A model generated the notes under the pieces. It was given only the letters and a program-made list of their open reading frames with translations. It did not search any database and had not been told where the DNA came from. Of a stretch of DNA of 64,000 nt, positions 49,523 to 59,489 are shown piece by piece (positions within the stretch are counted from its first letter, which is position 1; each line of letters starts with the position of its first letter). Origin of the DNA: Cupriavidus gilardii (GTDB taxonomy: Bacteria; Pseudomonadota; Gammaproteobacteria; Burkholderiales; Burkholderiaceae); NCBI RefSeq assembly GCF_008801915.1, contig NZ_VZOV01000015.1:62001-126000 (forward strand), written 5' to 3'. Position numbers and translations under genes: made by a program.

Positions 49523-51391
49523 ATGAAGCCGATCCACTACGCCATTGCCCCGCTTCAGCCCGAAGCGCATCTGTTCGCGGTCACCGTCACGGTGGACGAT
49601 CCCGATCCCGCCGGCCAACGTTTCTCGCTGCCGGCGTGGATTCCCGGCAGCTACATGATTCGCGAGTTCGCGCGGAACATCGTCAGGATTCGCGCCGATG
49701 CCGGCAATGGAGCAGACCGCCGGCCGGTCGCGCTGACCAAGCTCGACAAGCACAGCTGGCAGGCCGAGCCGATCGACCCGGCGCAAGGTCCGCTGACGCT
49801 GTCGTACGAGGTCTACGCGTGGGACCTGTCGGTGCGCGCCGCGCATCTGGACCGGACCCACGGCTTCTTCAACGGGACCTCGGTGTTTCTGTGCGTCGAC
49901 GGCAAGGCCGACCGGCCCTGCACCGTCGACATCCATCCGCCGCAGGGCGACCAATATCGCAACTGGCGCGTCGCCACGGCGATGCCCGAAGCGCCGGGCC
50001 GCGGCGGTGCGAAGCGCTATGGCTTCGGCCGCTATCGCGCCGCCGACTACGACGAGCTGATCGATCATCCGGTCGAGATGGGCGAATTCGCGATGGGCTC
50101 GTTCAAGGCTTGCGGCGCGCAGCACGACGTGGTGTTCACCGGCCGCGTGCCGCAGCTGGACATCGACCGCGTCTGCCGCGACCTGAAGCGGATCTGCGAG
50201 GCGCAGATCCGGCTGTTCGAGCCGCGCAGCGAGCGCGCGCCGTTCCTCGACAGCAATCGCCGCTATGTCTTCATGACGATGGTCACCGGCGACGGCTATG
50301 GCGGCCTCGAACATCGCGCCAGCACCGCGCTGATGTGCGCGCGCGGCGATCTGCCGGTGCGCGGCAGCTCGGATACCAGCGCCGAAAGCAGCGAGGGCTA
50401 CCGCGGCTTCCTGGGCCTGTGCAGCCACGAGTATTTCCATACCTGGAACGTCAAGCGGATCAAGCCGGCGGCCTTCGTGCCGTACCGGCTGCAGGCCGAA
50501 ACGCATACGCCGCTGCTGTGGCTGTTCGAGGGCTTCACCAGCTATTACGACGACCTGATGCTGGTGCGCAGCGGCTGCATCACCGAGCAGCAATACGTCG
50601 AGCTGCTGGCCAAGACCTGGAACGGCGTGCTGCGCGGCAGCGGCCGCACCAAGCAGAGCGTGGCCGACAGCTCGTTCGATGCCTGGACCAAGTACTACCG
50701 CCAGGACGAAAACGCGCCCAATGCGATCGTCAGCTACTACACCAAGGGCTCGCTGATCGGACTGGCGCTGGACCTGGCCATCCGCAGCCGCACCGACGGG
50801 CGCCGCTCGCTGGACGACGTGATGCGGATGCTGTGGCGGCGCTATGGCCGCGATTTCTACGCGCCGGGCGCGGTGCAGCGCGGCGTCACCGAGGACGAGG
50901 TGCACGCGCTGATCGACGAGGTGGCCGGCGTACGCGTGTCCCCGCAGCTGCGGGCCTGGACCGAGGGCACCGGCGAGCTGCCGTTGCCCGCGCTGTTCAA
51001 GGCCTTCGGCATCCGGGCCGAACCGCGCAAGCCCACGCGCGCGGCGGCGCTCGGCATCAAGACCACCAGCGAGAACGGCTGGGTGCGCGTGACGCAGGTG
51101 CTCGACGGCGGCGCGGCGCAGGCGGCCGGCTGGTCGGCCGGCGATCTGCTGGCCGCGGTGGACGGGCTGCGCGTCACGCCGAACGGGGCCGGGCAACTCG
51201 ACAAGCTGCTGGCGCGCTATCGCGCCGGCGACAGCGTGCCTTGCCACCTGTTCCGCCGCGACGAGCTGCACGTGCTGCCGGTGACCTTCGCGCCGGAGCC
51301 GGCCACCGAATATCGGCTGCAGCTCGAAGAAGGCGGAGATCGGCGCCAGCGCGGCCGCCATCCATTGCGCGCACGCTGGCTGGGCCGGTAA
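49523..51391 (+). CDS. M61-family metallopeptidase with C-terminal PDZ domain
   Basis: 622 aa. The zinc site is HEYFHTWN (His302, Glu303, His306) with the downstream glutamate in LFEGFTSYYDD (Glu336), diagnostic of the M61 glycyl-aminopeptidase family. A beta-rich N-terminal domain (FSLPAWIPGSYMIREFARNI) precedes it. A PDZ-like domain follows near residues 510-580 (WVRVTQVLDGGAAQAAGWSA, then GDLLAAVDG). No signal peptide is seen, so it is probably cytoplasmic. The start at ATG 49523 gives the conserved first residues. It is followed after about 60 bp by the FUSC gene. Confidence 0.93.
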   Translation: MKPIHYAIAPLQPEAHLFAVTVTVDDPDPAGQRFSLPAWIPGSYMIREFARNIVRIRADAGNGADRRPVALTKLDKHSWQAEPIDPAQGPLTLSYEVYAWDLSVRAAHLDRTHGFFNGTSVFLCVDGKADRPCTVDIHPPQGDQYRNWRVATAMPEAPGRGGAKRYGFGRYRAADYDELIDHPVEMGEFAMGSFKACGAQHDVVFTGRVPQLDIDRVCRDLKRICEAQIRLFEPRSERAPFLDSNRRYVFMTMVTGDGYGGLEHRASTALMCARGDLPVRGSSDTSAESSEGYRGFLGLCSHEYFHTWNVKRIKPAAFVPYRLQAETHTPLLWLFEGFTSYYDDLMLVRSGCITEQQYVELLAKTWNGVLRGSGRTKQSVADSSFDAWTKYYRQDENAPNAIVSYYTKGSLIGLALDLAIRSRTDGRRSLDDVMRMLWRRYGRDFYAPGAVQRGVTEDEVHALIDEVAGVRVSPQLRAWTEGTGELPLPALFKAFGIRAEPRKPTRAAALGIKTTSENGWVRVTQVLDGGAAQAAGWSAGDLLAAVDGLRVTPNGAGQLDKLLARYRAGDSVPCHLFRRDELHVLPVTFAPEPATEYRLQLEEGGDRRQRGRHPLRARWLGR

Positions 51392-51449
51392 GCTGGCGGC
51401 CCCGCCGTTTGCCGTAGCTCGTCCGCCGTAGCTCGCCCACCGCGCCCGC

Positions 51450-53954
51450 ATGCAATACGCCCACGATCCCCGCACCTTCGTTTTCTCGCATTACGTCTAT
51501 CGCGGCCTGCGCTCGGCCACCGGCGTCATCGGCGCGACGCTGATCGCGCTGCAGCTGGCCGACCTGCCGACCGCGATGGTGGTGTCGATGGGCGCGCTGT
51601 GCACGAGCCTGATGGACCTGCCCAGCCCGGTGAACCACAAGTTCAACGAGATGCTGGCCAGCGTGCTGTTGTGTACCGCGGTGACGCTGATCGTCGCGCT
51701 GGTCACGCCGTTCCCGCGCGTGCTGCCGGTCGTGCTGGTGCTGGTCACCTTCCTGGCCGGCATGATGACCGTCTACGGCAACAAGACGATGCCGTTGCAG
51801 TTCTCGACGCTGTTCGTGATGACGCTGACGTTGAGCGAGGACTTCGTCGTGCGGCGCGCGATCGAGCATGCGCTGCTGTTCGGCGCCGGCGCGGCCGCGT
51901 ACATGGCCTATGCGATGGCAGTCAGCTGGCTGATGGAGCGGCGCACCAAGCAGCAGATCCTGGCCGAATCGCTGTACGAGCTGGCCGCCTATCTCGAGAT
52001 CAAGGCCGGCTTCTACGATGCCGGCAACGACTACGACGAGCAGTTCAACGCGCTGGTGCGCCAGCAGATCGTGGTCGCGGAGCGGCAGCAGGCGGCGCGC
52101 GACCTGGTGCTGCGCGGCAACCGCACGCTGCACGACGGACTGCTGGTGCAGGTCCATCTGCGGATGCTGGACCTGTACGAATACATCCTGTCGACCAACA
52201 CCGACTACCCGCTGCTGCGCCAGACCTTCGCCGGCACGCCGGTGCTCGACGCGCTGCGGCGGCTGATCCGGCTGATGTGCCAGGACGTCGAGGGCATCGC
52301 CTATGACGTGACGCGCGGCCGGCCCTCGTATGCCGAGGTCGATTACCGCGAGGCGCTGCGCGCGGTCGCCGACGAGATCGCGATGCTGCGGCACCACCAT
52401 ATCGATCCGGCCGCGATGACGGCGCTCGGCGAGACGCTCGACATGATCAAGGGCGCGATCGCGCTGGTCGAGCAGCTGCACGTGGCCTCGCGCACGCCGG
52501 TCGAGCCTCGCCAGGTGCTGCCCGGCCCCGACATGACGCCATTCCTGACGCGCCAGCGCTACGAATGGCGCGTGCTGCGCGACAACCTGCACTGGCGCGC
52601 GCCGGTGTTCCGCTTCTCGCTGCGGGTCACGATGGCGGTGGCGGCCGGGCTGGTATTGGCAAGCTATCTGCCCTACGCCTCGCACAGCTACTGGATCCTG
52701 CTGACCATCATCGTCATCCTGAAGCCGAACTTCAGCATGACCAAGCAGCGCTACAACGACCGCCTGATCGGCACGCTGATCGGCTGCATCATCGCGCTGG
52801 CGATCCTGCGCGTGGTGCACGAGCCGCTGGTGCTGCTGGCGGTGCTGTTCGTCTCGCTGGTGGCCAGCGCGACCTTCGTCACGATCAAGTACCGCTACAC
52901 GGCGATCGCGGCGTGCGTGCAGGTGCTGGTGCAGATCAACCTGCTGATGCCGGGCTCGACGGTCGTCGGCGAGCGGCTGGTCGATACGGTGATCGGCGGC
53001 GTGATCGCATCGATCTTCAGTTTCGTGCTGCCGAGCTGGGAATATCGCGCGATTCCGGCGCTGGTCGAGAACGTGCTGAACGCCAACCGCCGCTATATCG
53101 CGGCCACGCGCGACCTGCTGCTGGGAAAAACGGGGGATGACTTCGCCTATCGGGTCGAGCGCAAGCAGTTCATGGACAGCCTGTCGGCGCTGATCGGCTC
53201 GTTCCAGCGGATGCTCGACGAGCCCAAGAGCCGGCACCGCGCCGTGGACAACCTGAACCGCTTCATCGTGCAGAACTACCTGGTCGCGGCCCATGTCGCC
53301 GCGGCGCGCATCCAGGTGCGCCAGCACGCCGACGAGCTGGACCTGCCGGCCGCGCGCGCCGCCATCGAGGAGGCGACCGAGGCGGCCAGCCGCAGCCTGC
53401 GGCTGGCCAGCGAGCGGCTGCTCGAGGGCGACCGCGGCGAGGGCCGGGGCGCGGGCTTCATCCGCCGGCGGGCGGCGCCGGTGGAGCAGCCGGCCGCGGC
53501 CGTGACAGAACCGGGCGCGGCGGGGGACAGCGACACCGACACCGCCGCAGCACCGAAACCATCGGAACCATCGGAACCACCGGGAGCCGCCGAGGCAGCG
53601 GACTCGCGTGCCGAGGCGACCGGGCAGAAGCAAGCGACGGAGGCGCCGGGCGAAAACGGCGCCGGGCAAGCGAAGGAAACCGCGGATGCCACCGTGGCCG
53701 CCGACGCGGCTGCCGATGCCGCGCTCGCCGAAGCCACCGAACGGCGCGCCCGCCTCGCCGATTCGGCCGACCGCTGGCATACCGAAACGCTGGTGCAGAC
53801 CGCCGGCGCCCCGGAACCCGGCGGCACCGCTAGCTCGACCGGCCGCGCCGCCAACGCGGTGCTCGAGCGCCGGCTGCGCGCGCTGCGCGCCGACGCCGCC
53901 AAGATCGCGCTGCGCACCGGCGCGATCGGCCGTGCAATCCGGCAGCGTGCCTGA
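51450..53954 (+). CDS. FUSC-family (YccS/AaeB-like) inner-membrane protein with Ala-rich C-terminal extension
   Basis: 834 aa. Two membrane halves (TGVIGATLIALQLADLPTAM onward, and FRFSLRVTMAVAAGLVLASY onward, with YASHSYWILLTIIVILKPNF) flank a long cytoplasmic domain, the standard FUSC arrangement seen in p-hydroxybenzoic acid efflux proteins. From about residue 650 to the end it is Ala/Glu/Pro-rich and repetitive (KPSEPSEPPGAAEA), with no recognised domain. Role: probably export of an aromatic or other small acid, inferred from family. It starts after the M61 gene and may be co-transcribed with it. Confidence 0.88.
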   Translation: MQYAHDPRTFVFSHYVYRGLRSATGVIGATLIALQLADLPTAMVVSMGALCTSLMDLPSPVNHKFNEMLASVLLCTAVTLIVALVTPFPRVLPVVLVLVTFLAGMMTVYGNKTMPLQFSTLFVMTLTLSEDFVVRRAIEHALLFGAGAAAYMAYAMAVSWLMERRTKQQILAESLYELAAYLEIKAGFYDAGNDYDEQFNALVRQQIVVAERQQAARDLVLRGNRTLHDGLLVQVHLRMLDLYEYILSTNTDYPLLRQTFAGTPVLDALRRLIRLMCQDVEGIAYDVTRGRPSYAEVDYREALRAVADEIAMLRHHHIDPAAMTALGETLDMIKGAIALVEQLHVASRTPVEPRQVLPGPDMTPFLTRQRYEWRVLRDNLHWRAPVFRFSLRVTMAVAAGLVLASYLPYASHSYWILLTIIVILKPNFSMTKQRYNDRLIGTLIGCIIALAILRVVHEPLVLLAVLFVSLVASATFVTIKYRYTAIAACVQVLVQINLLMPGSTVVGERLVDTVIGGVIASIFSFVLPSWEYRAIPALVENVLNANRRYIAATRDLLLGKTGDDFAYRVERKQFMDSLSALIGSFQRMLDEPKSRHRAVDNLNRFIVQNYLVAAHVAAARIQVRQHADELDLPAARAAIEEATEAASRSLRLASERLLEGDRGEGRGAGFIRRRAAPVEQPAAAVTEPGAAGDSDTDTAAAPKPSEPSEPPGAAEAADSRAEATGQKQATEAPGENGAGQAKETADATVAADAAADAALAEATERRARLADSADRWHTETLVQTAGAPEPGGTASSTGRAANAVLERRLRALRADAAKIALRTGAIGRAIRQRA

Positions 53955-54077
53955 ACGCCAGCCGCGCGCCCGCGGCCAGGCCGGCTTCCGCGCACGGGGG
54001 TGGTCATGGCCGCGTCATCGCACTAGTCTACGGTTGTACGGATGTATGGGCGTACGGACTCGCAAGGAGGAACGGCG

Positions 54078-54347
54078 ATGGAAACCTGGCACATCGTGGC
54101 GCACGGCAAGGTGCAGGGCGTCGGCTATCGTGCGGCCTGCGAGGATCTGGCGATCCAGCTCGGCCTGGGCGGCTGGGTACGCAACCGCGACGATGGCACC
54201 GTCGAGGTGATGGCGTACGGGCCGCCGGAGCGGTTGGCGAAACTGCGCGAATGGATGGAGCAGGGCCCGCCGGCGGCACAGGTGGAAAGGCTCGAGGTCG
54301 AGCCCGGCGAGGGGGAGTTCGAGCTGTTCGAGTGGCGCACCACGTAG
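54078..54347 (+). CDS. acyP: Acylphosphatase
   Basis: 89 aa. The acylphosphatase signature is complete: HGKVQGVGYRAACEDLA with the catalytic Arg18, and LGGWVRNRDDGTVEV with Asn36. It hydrolyses acyl phosphates such as carbamoyl or 1,3-bisphosphoglycerate in the cytosol. The ATG at 54078 has a strong aaggagg (54064-54070) at good spacing, so earlier in-frame starts are discarded. It is convergent with ung. Confidence 0.95.
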   Translation: METWHIVAHGKVQGVGYRAACEDLAIQLGLGGWVRNRDDGTVEVMAYGPPERLAKLREWMEQGPPAAQVERLEVEPGEGEFELFEWRTT

Positions 54348-54360
54348 TCGCTTGCTCGTC

Positions 54361-54433
54361 GTTCCCGCGCGGGCGGGAACCCGGCGGCTTTCACGATCAC
54401 GCAAGCCTGGCTGGGCCCCGCGTTCGCAGGGGC
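54361..54433. repeat. REP-like paired palindromes between acyP and ung
   Basis: The palindrome gttcccgc/gcgggaac (54361-54380) is the same as at 5451-5470. A second, imperfect one (around ccccgcgttcgcaggggc, to 54433) matches that at 5524-5545. It lies between convergent genes, like the first copy. A 15-bp near-duplication (tcgcgcctggtg twice) follows at the ung stop. Confidence 0.7.
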
Positions 54434-54455
54434 GACGATACATTCGCGCCTGGTG

Positions 54456-55358
54456 TCATCGCGCCTGGTGCGCGCTCCAGTCGATCGGCTCGCGCTGGTG
54501 CTCGACCAGCCAGTCGTTGGCGAGGCGGAAATGCCCGCAGCCAAGAAAGCCGCGATGGGCAGACAGCGGCGACGGGTGCGGCGCCTCCAGGATGCAGTGC
54601 TCGCCGGTCAGCAGGTCCTTCTTGGCCTGCGCGTGGCTGCCCCACAGCAGGAACACCAGATGCTCTCGGCTGGCCGCCAGCGCCGCGATCAGGCAGTCGG
54701 TGACCGCTTCCCAGCCGCGCCGGGCGTGGCTGGCGGCTTGTCCCTGCTCGACGGTCAGCACGGTGTTCAGCAGCAGCACGCCCTGCCGCGCCCAGCCTTC
54801 CAGATTGCCGGAGGCCGTGGGCCGCGCCACCGCCGGGTCGCCGTACTCGGCGGCGATTTCCTTGAAGATATTGCGCAGGCTCGGCGGCACCCGCACGCCG
54901 TCCGGCACCGAAAAGGCCAGGCCATGCGCCTGCGGCACCTCGATGCCATCGACCACGCCGACGCCGTGATAGGGGTCCTGGCCGAGGATCACGACCTTGA
55001 CGGCCTCGGGCGGCGTCAGATGCAGCGCGTGGAAGACGTCGCGCGGAAACACCGGCTTGCCGGCGGCGCGTTCGCCGTCGACGAAGTCGGCGAGCCGCTG
55101 CCATGCGGGCGTGGCCAGGCATGGCGCCAGCAGCGCGCGCCAGGCGGGCGGCAGGGCGTCGGCCTGCGCCGCCAGCGGCGTCCACCGGGGCGGCGGCGCG
55201 CTGGCGGGCGCGGCATTGGCGGGTGCAATGGCGCCTGCGTCGGTCTGTGCGTCGGCCTGCGTATCGGCCCTTGCGTCGGCGCCGGCATCGCTCGCCACGC
55301 CGGCGAACAGTTCACCCTGGCCGGTTTCGGCGGGGGATCGGTTCGGACGGCGGCCCAT
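54456..55358 (-). CDS. ung: Uracil-DNA glycosylase with repeat-bearing N-terminal extension
   Basis: 300 aa. Removes uracil from DNA. The active-site block [14 protein letters not shown] (Asp128), the uracil-binding [34 protein letters not shown], and the intercalation loop [14 protein letters not shown] are all intact. Compared with E. coli Ung it has about 60 extra N-terminal residues. They are low complexity ([16 protein letters not shown]) and come from a 12-bp in-frame repeat (55236-55283). The start at 55358 overlaps the CYTH gene stop (TGATG), so the two are coupled. Confidence 0.94.
   Translation of the reverse strand: MGRRPNRSPAETGQGELFAGVASDAGADARADTQADAQTDAGAIAPANAAPASAPPPRWTPLAAQADALPPAWRALLAPCLATPAWQRLADFVDGERAAGKPVFPRDVFHALHLTPPEAVKVVILGQDPYHGVGVVDGIEVPQAHGLAFSVPDGVRVPPSLRNIFKEIAAEYGDPAVARPTASGNLEGWARQGVLLLNTVLTVEQGQAASHARRGWEAVTDCLIAALAASREHLVFLLWGSHAQAKKDLLTGEHCILEAPHPSPLSAHRGFLGCGHFRLANDWLVEHQREPIDWSAHQAR
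55236..55283. repeat. In-frame 12-bp tandem repeat in the ung N-terminus
   Basis: Four imperfect 12-bp units (tgcgtcggtctg, tgcgtcggcctg, cgtatcggccct, tgcgtcggcgcc) code on the minus strand for an Ala/Asp/Thr/Gln-rich repeat. Confidence 0.85.
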
Positions 55359-56065
55359 CAGGCGGCTCCCGCCGGCGAGCCGGCTTGCTTGGCCAACGCG
55401 TAGCCGCGCGCGGCCTTGCTGCGGTCCGATGGCGTCAGCGCGGCGACCGCGCCGAGCCGCTCGCCGAGCGCGCGCAGCGTCGCGGCAGCCTGTGACGGAT
55501 CGCCCGACAGCCATTCCAGTTCGAGTTCATGGATGGTCTCGCGCGCCGACCCCGACGCCGGCGTGGTGCCATCCTCCGACACCGCGGTGATCACGCCGGC
55601 GTCCAGCGCCGCTTCGATTTCGGCTTCGCCCTGCGCTTGCCCGTGTGTCTCGCCGGCGCCGGCGCCGGTCAGCGGGCAGCGCAGCCGCCAGGTCCGCCGC
55701 ACGAAATCGGTGCGGAACACCGGCCGCAGCCGGCCCAGCAGCGGCTCGAGCAGCGCGCGCGCCTCGTCGTCGAGCTTCGCCGGCTCCAGCGCTTCGCCGG
55801 CGACCTCGGTCTCCCATTCGTTGCGCGTGGCCAGCCCGGCCTCGCTGCGCCCGGCGGTCTTCAACGTCTGCAGCCAGCGCTTGCCGTCGCGGCGCAGCCG
55901 CAGCGCGGCGCGCGCCTGCGCCAGCTCATGGGCCGGCGTGTCGAAATAGACGTTGAGCAGATGCGATTCGCCGAGGGCCTGGGCGTTGGCGTCGAGCCAG
56001 GCCACCAGCGCAGCCGCGGCGGCGGCATCGGGCACTGCCAGTTTCAGTTCGATTTCCTGGGCCAT
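55358..56065 (-). CDS. CYTH-domain protein (inorganic triphosphatase-like)
   Basis: 235 aa. The CYTH signature EIELKL stands at residues 4-9, followed by [20 protein letters not shown] with alternating charged residues, and [10 protein letters not shown] near the end. CYTH proteins bind triphosphorylated substrates through a tunnel of acidic and basic residues and act as triphosphatases (YgiF) or adenylate cyclases; the triphosphatase role is likelier here. The C-terminal CHAD domain found in some relatives is absent. It lies between trpC and ung, overlapping ung by one base. Confidence 0.87.
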   Translation of the reverse strand: MAQEIELKLAVPDAAAAAALVAWLDANAQALGESHLLNVYFDTPAHELAQARAALRLRRDGKRWLQTLKTAGRSEAGLATRNEWETEVAGEALEPAKLDDEARALLEPLLGRLRPVFRTDFVRRTWRLRCPLTGAGAGETHGQAQGEAEIEAALDAGVITAVSEDGTTPASGSARETIHELELEWLSGDPSQAAATLRALGERLGAVAALTPSDRSKAARGYALAKQAGSPAGAA

Positions 56066-56109
56066 CGGATCGGTCGGTGCGCCGCCGTAAGAGCGGTGAA
56101 TGGTGGAAA

Positions 56110-56913
56110 TCAGGCGAACAGCCGGGCCAGCTCGGCGCCCGGGTCCTTGGCGCGCATGAACGCTTCGCCGACCAGGAAGGCGTGCACATTGGCCTCGCGC
56201 ATCCGGGACACGTCGTCCGGTCCGAGAATGCCGGACTCGGTGACCACCAGCCGTTCCGCCGGCATCGCCGGCAGCAGGTCCAGCGTGTTCTGCAGCGAGA
56301 CCTCGAAGGTGCGCAGATTGCGGTTGTTGACGCCGACCAGCGGCGTCTTCAGCCGCAGCGCCGCTTCGAGCTCGGCGCCATCGTGGACCTCGACCAGCAC
56401 GTCCATGCCCAGTTCGTGCGCGCAGGCCTCGAGGTCGGCCATCAGGCCCGGATCGAGCGCGGCGACGATCAGCAGGATCGCATCGGCGCCCCAGGTGCGG
56501 GCCTCGTAGACCTGGTACAGGTCCACCATGAAGTCCTTGCGCAGCGCCGGCAGCGGGCAGGCGCCACGTGCGCGGCGCAGGTAGTCGGCATGGCCCTGGA
56601 AGAAGTGTTCGTCGGTCAGCACCGACAGGCAGGCCGCGCCATGGCCGGCGTAGCTCTCGGCGATCGCCTCGGGCACGAAATGCTCGCGCAGCACGCCCTT
56701 GGACGGCGACGCCTTCTTGATCTCGGCGATCACGCCGGCGTGGCCGGCCCCGATCTTCGCGCGCAATGCCGCGCCGAATCCGCGCGGCGCCAGGCCGGGT
56801 TCTGCGCGCAGGCTCTCCGCTTCGGCGCGCAGACTGGGCAGGTCGCGGCGCTTGCGCGCGGCGCGGACTTCGTCGGCCTTGACGGCCAGGATCTTCTGCA
56901 GGATGTCGGACAT
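56110..56913 (-). CDS. trpC: Indole-3-glycerol-phosphate synthase
   Basis: 267 aa (beta/alpha)8 enzyme of tryptophan synthesis that converts carboxyphenylaminodeoxyribulose phosphate to indole-3-glycerol phosphate. Conserved blocks: [60 protein letters not shown] and VVTESGI. It begins 16 bp after trpD ends, on the same strand, with the start [12 protein letters not shown]. Confidence 0.96.
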   Translation of the reverse strand: MSDILQKILAVKADEVRAARKRRDLPSLRAEAESLRAEPGLAPRGFGAALRAKIGAGHAGVIAEIKKASPSKGVLREHFVPEAIAESYAGHGAACLSVLTDEHFFQGHADYLRRARGACPLPALRKDFMVDLYQVYEARTWGADAILLIVAALDPGLMADLEACAHELGMDVLVEVHDGAELEAALRLKTPLVGVNNRNLRTFEVSLQNTLDLLPAMPAERLVVTESGILGPDDVSRMREANVHAFLVGEAFMRAKDPGAELARLFA

Positions 56914-56929
56914 GCTTGCTTGCCTCTGA

Positions 56930-57958
56930 TTACTGGAACTGCCGCGTCGCCTGCACGAACTCGTCGAGCTTGGCGCGGGCAGCGCCGCTGGCGATCGCCT
57001 CGCGCGCGCGGGCGATGCCGTCCTCGATCGACGACGCGACATTGGCCGCATACAGCGCGGTGCCGGCGTTCAGCGACACGATTTCGCGCGGGGTGCCCGG
57101 CACGTTGGACAGCGCCTCGAGCAGCATCTCTTTCGATTCGGCCGCGTCGGCGACCTTCAGGCCGCGGTTGGAGATCATCGACAGCCCGAAGTCCTCCGGA
57201 TGGATCTCGTACTCGCGCACCTCGCCGTCCTTGAGCTCGCCGACCAGCGTGGCGGCGCCCAGCGACACCTCGTCCATGCCGTCCTTGCCGTAGACCACCA
57301 GCGCGTGACGGGCGCCCAGGCGCTGCATCACGCGGACCTGGATGCCGACCAGATCGGGGTGGAACACGCCCATCAGGATATTGGGCGCGTCGGCCGGGTT
57401 GGTCAGCGGGCCCAGGATGTTGAAGATCGTGCGAACGCCCATCTCCTTGCGGATCGGCGCGACGTTCTTCATCGCGGGATGGTGCGTCGGCGCGAACATG
57501 AAGCCGATGCCGGTCTGTTCGATGCACCGGCCGACCTGCTCGGGCGTCAGCATGATGTTGACGCCGAGCGCCTCCAGCACGTCGGCGCTGCCGGACTTCG
57601 AGCTGACGCCGCGGTTGCCGTGCTTGGCGATGCGCGCGCCGGCCGCGGCCGCGACGAACATCGACGCGGTCGAGATATTGAACGTATGCGAGCCGTCGCC
57701 GCCGGTGCCGACGATGTCGACGAAATGCTCGCGCTCGGACACCGTGACCTTGTTGGCGAATTCGCGCATCACCTGCGCGGCGGCGGTGATCTCGCCGATG
57801 GTCTCCTTCTTGACGCGCAGCCCGGTCAGGATCGCGGCGGCCATCACCGGCGAGATCTGCGCCTGCATGATCTGCCGCATCAGGTGCAGCATTTCGTCGT
57901 GAAAGATTTCGCGGTGTTCGATGCAGCGCGTCAGCGCTTCCTGGGGCGTGATGGGCAT
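56930..57958 (-). CDS. trpD: Anthranilate phosphoribosyltransferase
   Basis: 342 aa. Transfers phosphoribose from PRPP to anthranilate. The PRPP-binding [40 protein letters not shown] and the metal-site GMDEVS are visible. The start at [11 protein letters not shown] gives normal length; the longer in-frame reading overlaps trpG and is not homologous. Gene order trpG-trpD-trpC is the usual one in Burkholderiales. Confidence 0.96.
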   Translation of the reverse strand: MPITPQEALTRCIEHREIFHDEMLHLMRQIMQAQISPVMAAAILTGLRVKKETIGEITAAAQVMREFANKVTVSEREHFVDIVGTGGDGSHTFNISTASMFVAAAAGARIAKHGNRGVSSKSGSADVLEALGVNIMLTPEQVGRCIEQTGIGFMFAPTHHPAMKNVAPIRKEMGVRTIFNILGPLTNPADAPNILMGVFHPDLVGIQVRVMQRLGARHALVVYGKDGMDEVSLGAATLVGELKDGEVREYEIHPEDFGLSMISNRGLKVADAAESKEMLLEALSNVPGTPREIVSLNAGTALYAANVASSIEDGIARAREAIASGAARAKLDEFVQATRQFQ

Positions 57959-58044
57959 GGCGGTCTCGCAGGCGTGGGGTTCGTTCGATCGGTCGCGTGA
58001 GGGGGCGGGAGCAAGGGCAGGGGCGAGCGGGGCGTCGAGCCGTT

Positions 58045-58614
<570 letters not shown>

Positions 58615-58617
58615 GAT

Positions 58618-58764
58618 TCACCCGGCTTGGAAATTGGTGGACATGGAACGCACGTGCGCCTTGCCAAGCGGCCCGGCGGCGCGCGGACGCACGAAGCGAC
58701 GGCCACGGGCTGGCGCGCGGCGGCAAATCGGAACGGTTGAAGCGGGGGAGGGGTTCGACGGCAT
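58618..58764 (-). CDS. Possible small ORF (48 aa) directly upstream of trpG
   Basis: The minus strand has ATG at 58764 with ggag 8 bases upstream and reads MPSNPSPASTVPICRRAPAR through to MSTNFQAG-stop, ending two bases before the trpG ATG. The Arg/Pro-rich composition and lack of tandem Trp codons argue against a classic trp attenuator peptide. It may be a translated leader coupling ribosomes into trpG, or noise in a high-G+C strand. Confidence 0.3.
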   Translation of the reverse strand: MPSNPSPASTVPICRRAPARGRRFVRPRAAGPLGKAHVRSMSTNFQAG

Positions 58765-59489
58765 CGGCAGATCTCCTGGGTATCTAGGAGCCGCCGCACC
58801 GGTGAGCTGTCGGACCGCACGTTTGCCAACCGGAACGGCGGCAAGGTGCGAACAAGAACGCAACGACGTGCCGCTTCCTAGTGGAAGCGCCACCAACGGG
58901 ACGAATGCGACGAAACGGTCGGAGCCCGGAAGGTCATCGTGGTTCTAGGTCGGACGATTGGGTGATCAGGTCGATCGGGGGTGATCGGTCTGTGTTCGGA
59001 GGTTACACGGAAAGCGACGCTTTGTGGGGCACCGCGCATCCGCAACGAAGTCGCTACTTTAACTTGCCTCGCACGCCGGTGTCGAGCGTAGGCGCTCCCC
59101 GGCGGCGGGCCCGTGCCGCAATCCCCAACCAGGGTTGGGGGCGGCGGAAGCGGAATTTGGCGCGTTTTCTATCGTTCACAATCGATTTTCAGCTTCTTCA
59201 CTACACTTTGCGAAGTTTTGCGGCTCCGCACCTTGCGCCATTGCAGCGGTTGCGGTTGCACGACGCCATCCCCTCTGCGATGGCCATCCGGCGCGGTTCT
59301 TCGGTGCCCGCCGGATCCCGTAGGTCCTCCCCCGTCGATCTCCGCAGGCGGGACAGACCCGATCGGGTTCCGTGCCCTCGTGCCGCCCTTCCCTAGCCGA
59401 TAACGGACTCGCGTGCGCGCCATCGATGCACGCCGCGGGCGCTTGACCATCACAGCGAGACAGGCTGCGGAGTCCCAATGGAGTCTTTG
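58765..59489. other. Long intergenic region between trpG and pgaA
   Basis: About 700 bp with no recognised gene. It includes a perfect 8-bp inverted repeat ccccaacc/ggttgggg (59123-59140, 2-base centre) without a following T-run. An A+T-richer stretch (about 59160-59225) could carry the pgaA promoter. A good ribosome binding site (ggag 59480-59483) precedes the chosen pgaA start. Such a long upstream region fits complex control of polysaccharide export genes, but no operator is identified. Confidence 0.5.

Noticed and set aside
51174..53780. Long minus-strand open frame (868 codons) opposite the FUSC gene
   Set aside because: Composition (His/Arg/Gln-rich, no motifs) is that of an antisense shadow; the plus strand has a full FUSC protein.
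58615..58764. Classic trp attenuator upstream of trpG
   Set aside because: No tandem Trp codons in the small frame and no terminator hairpin with a T-run.
59123..59140. Rho-independent terminator at the ccccaacc/ggttgggg palindrome
   Set aside because: The inverted repeat is perfect but is not followed by a T-run on either strand and does not sit just after a gene.
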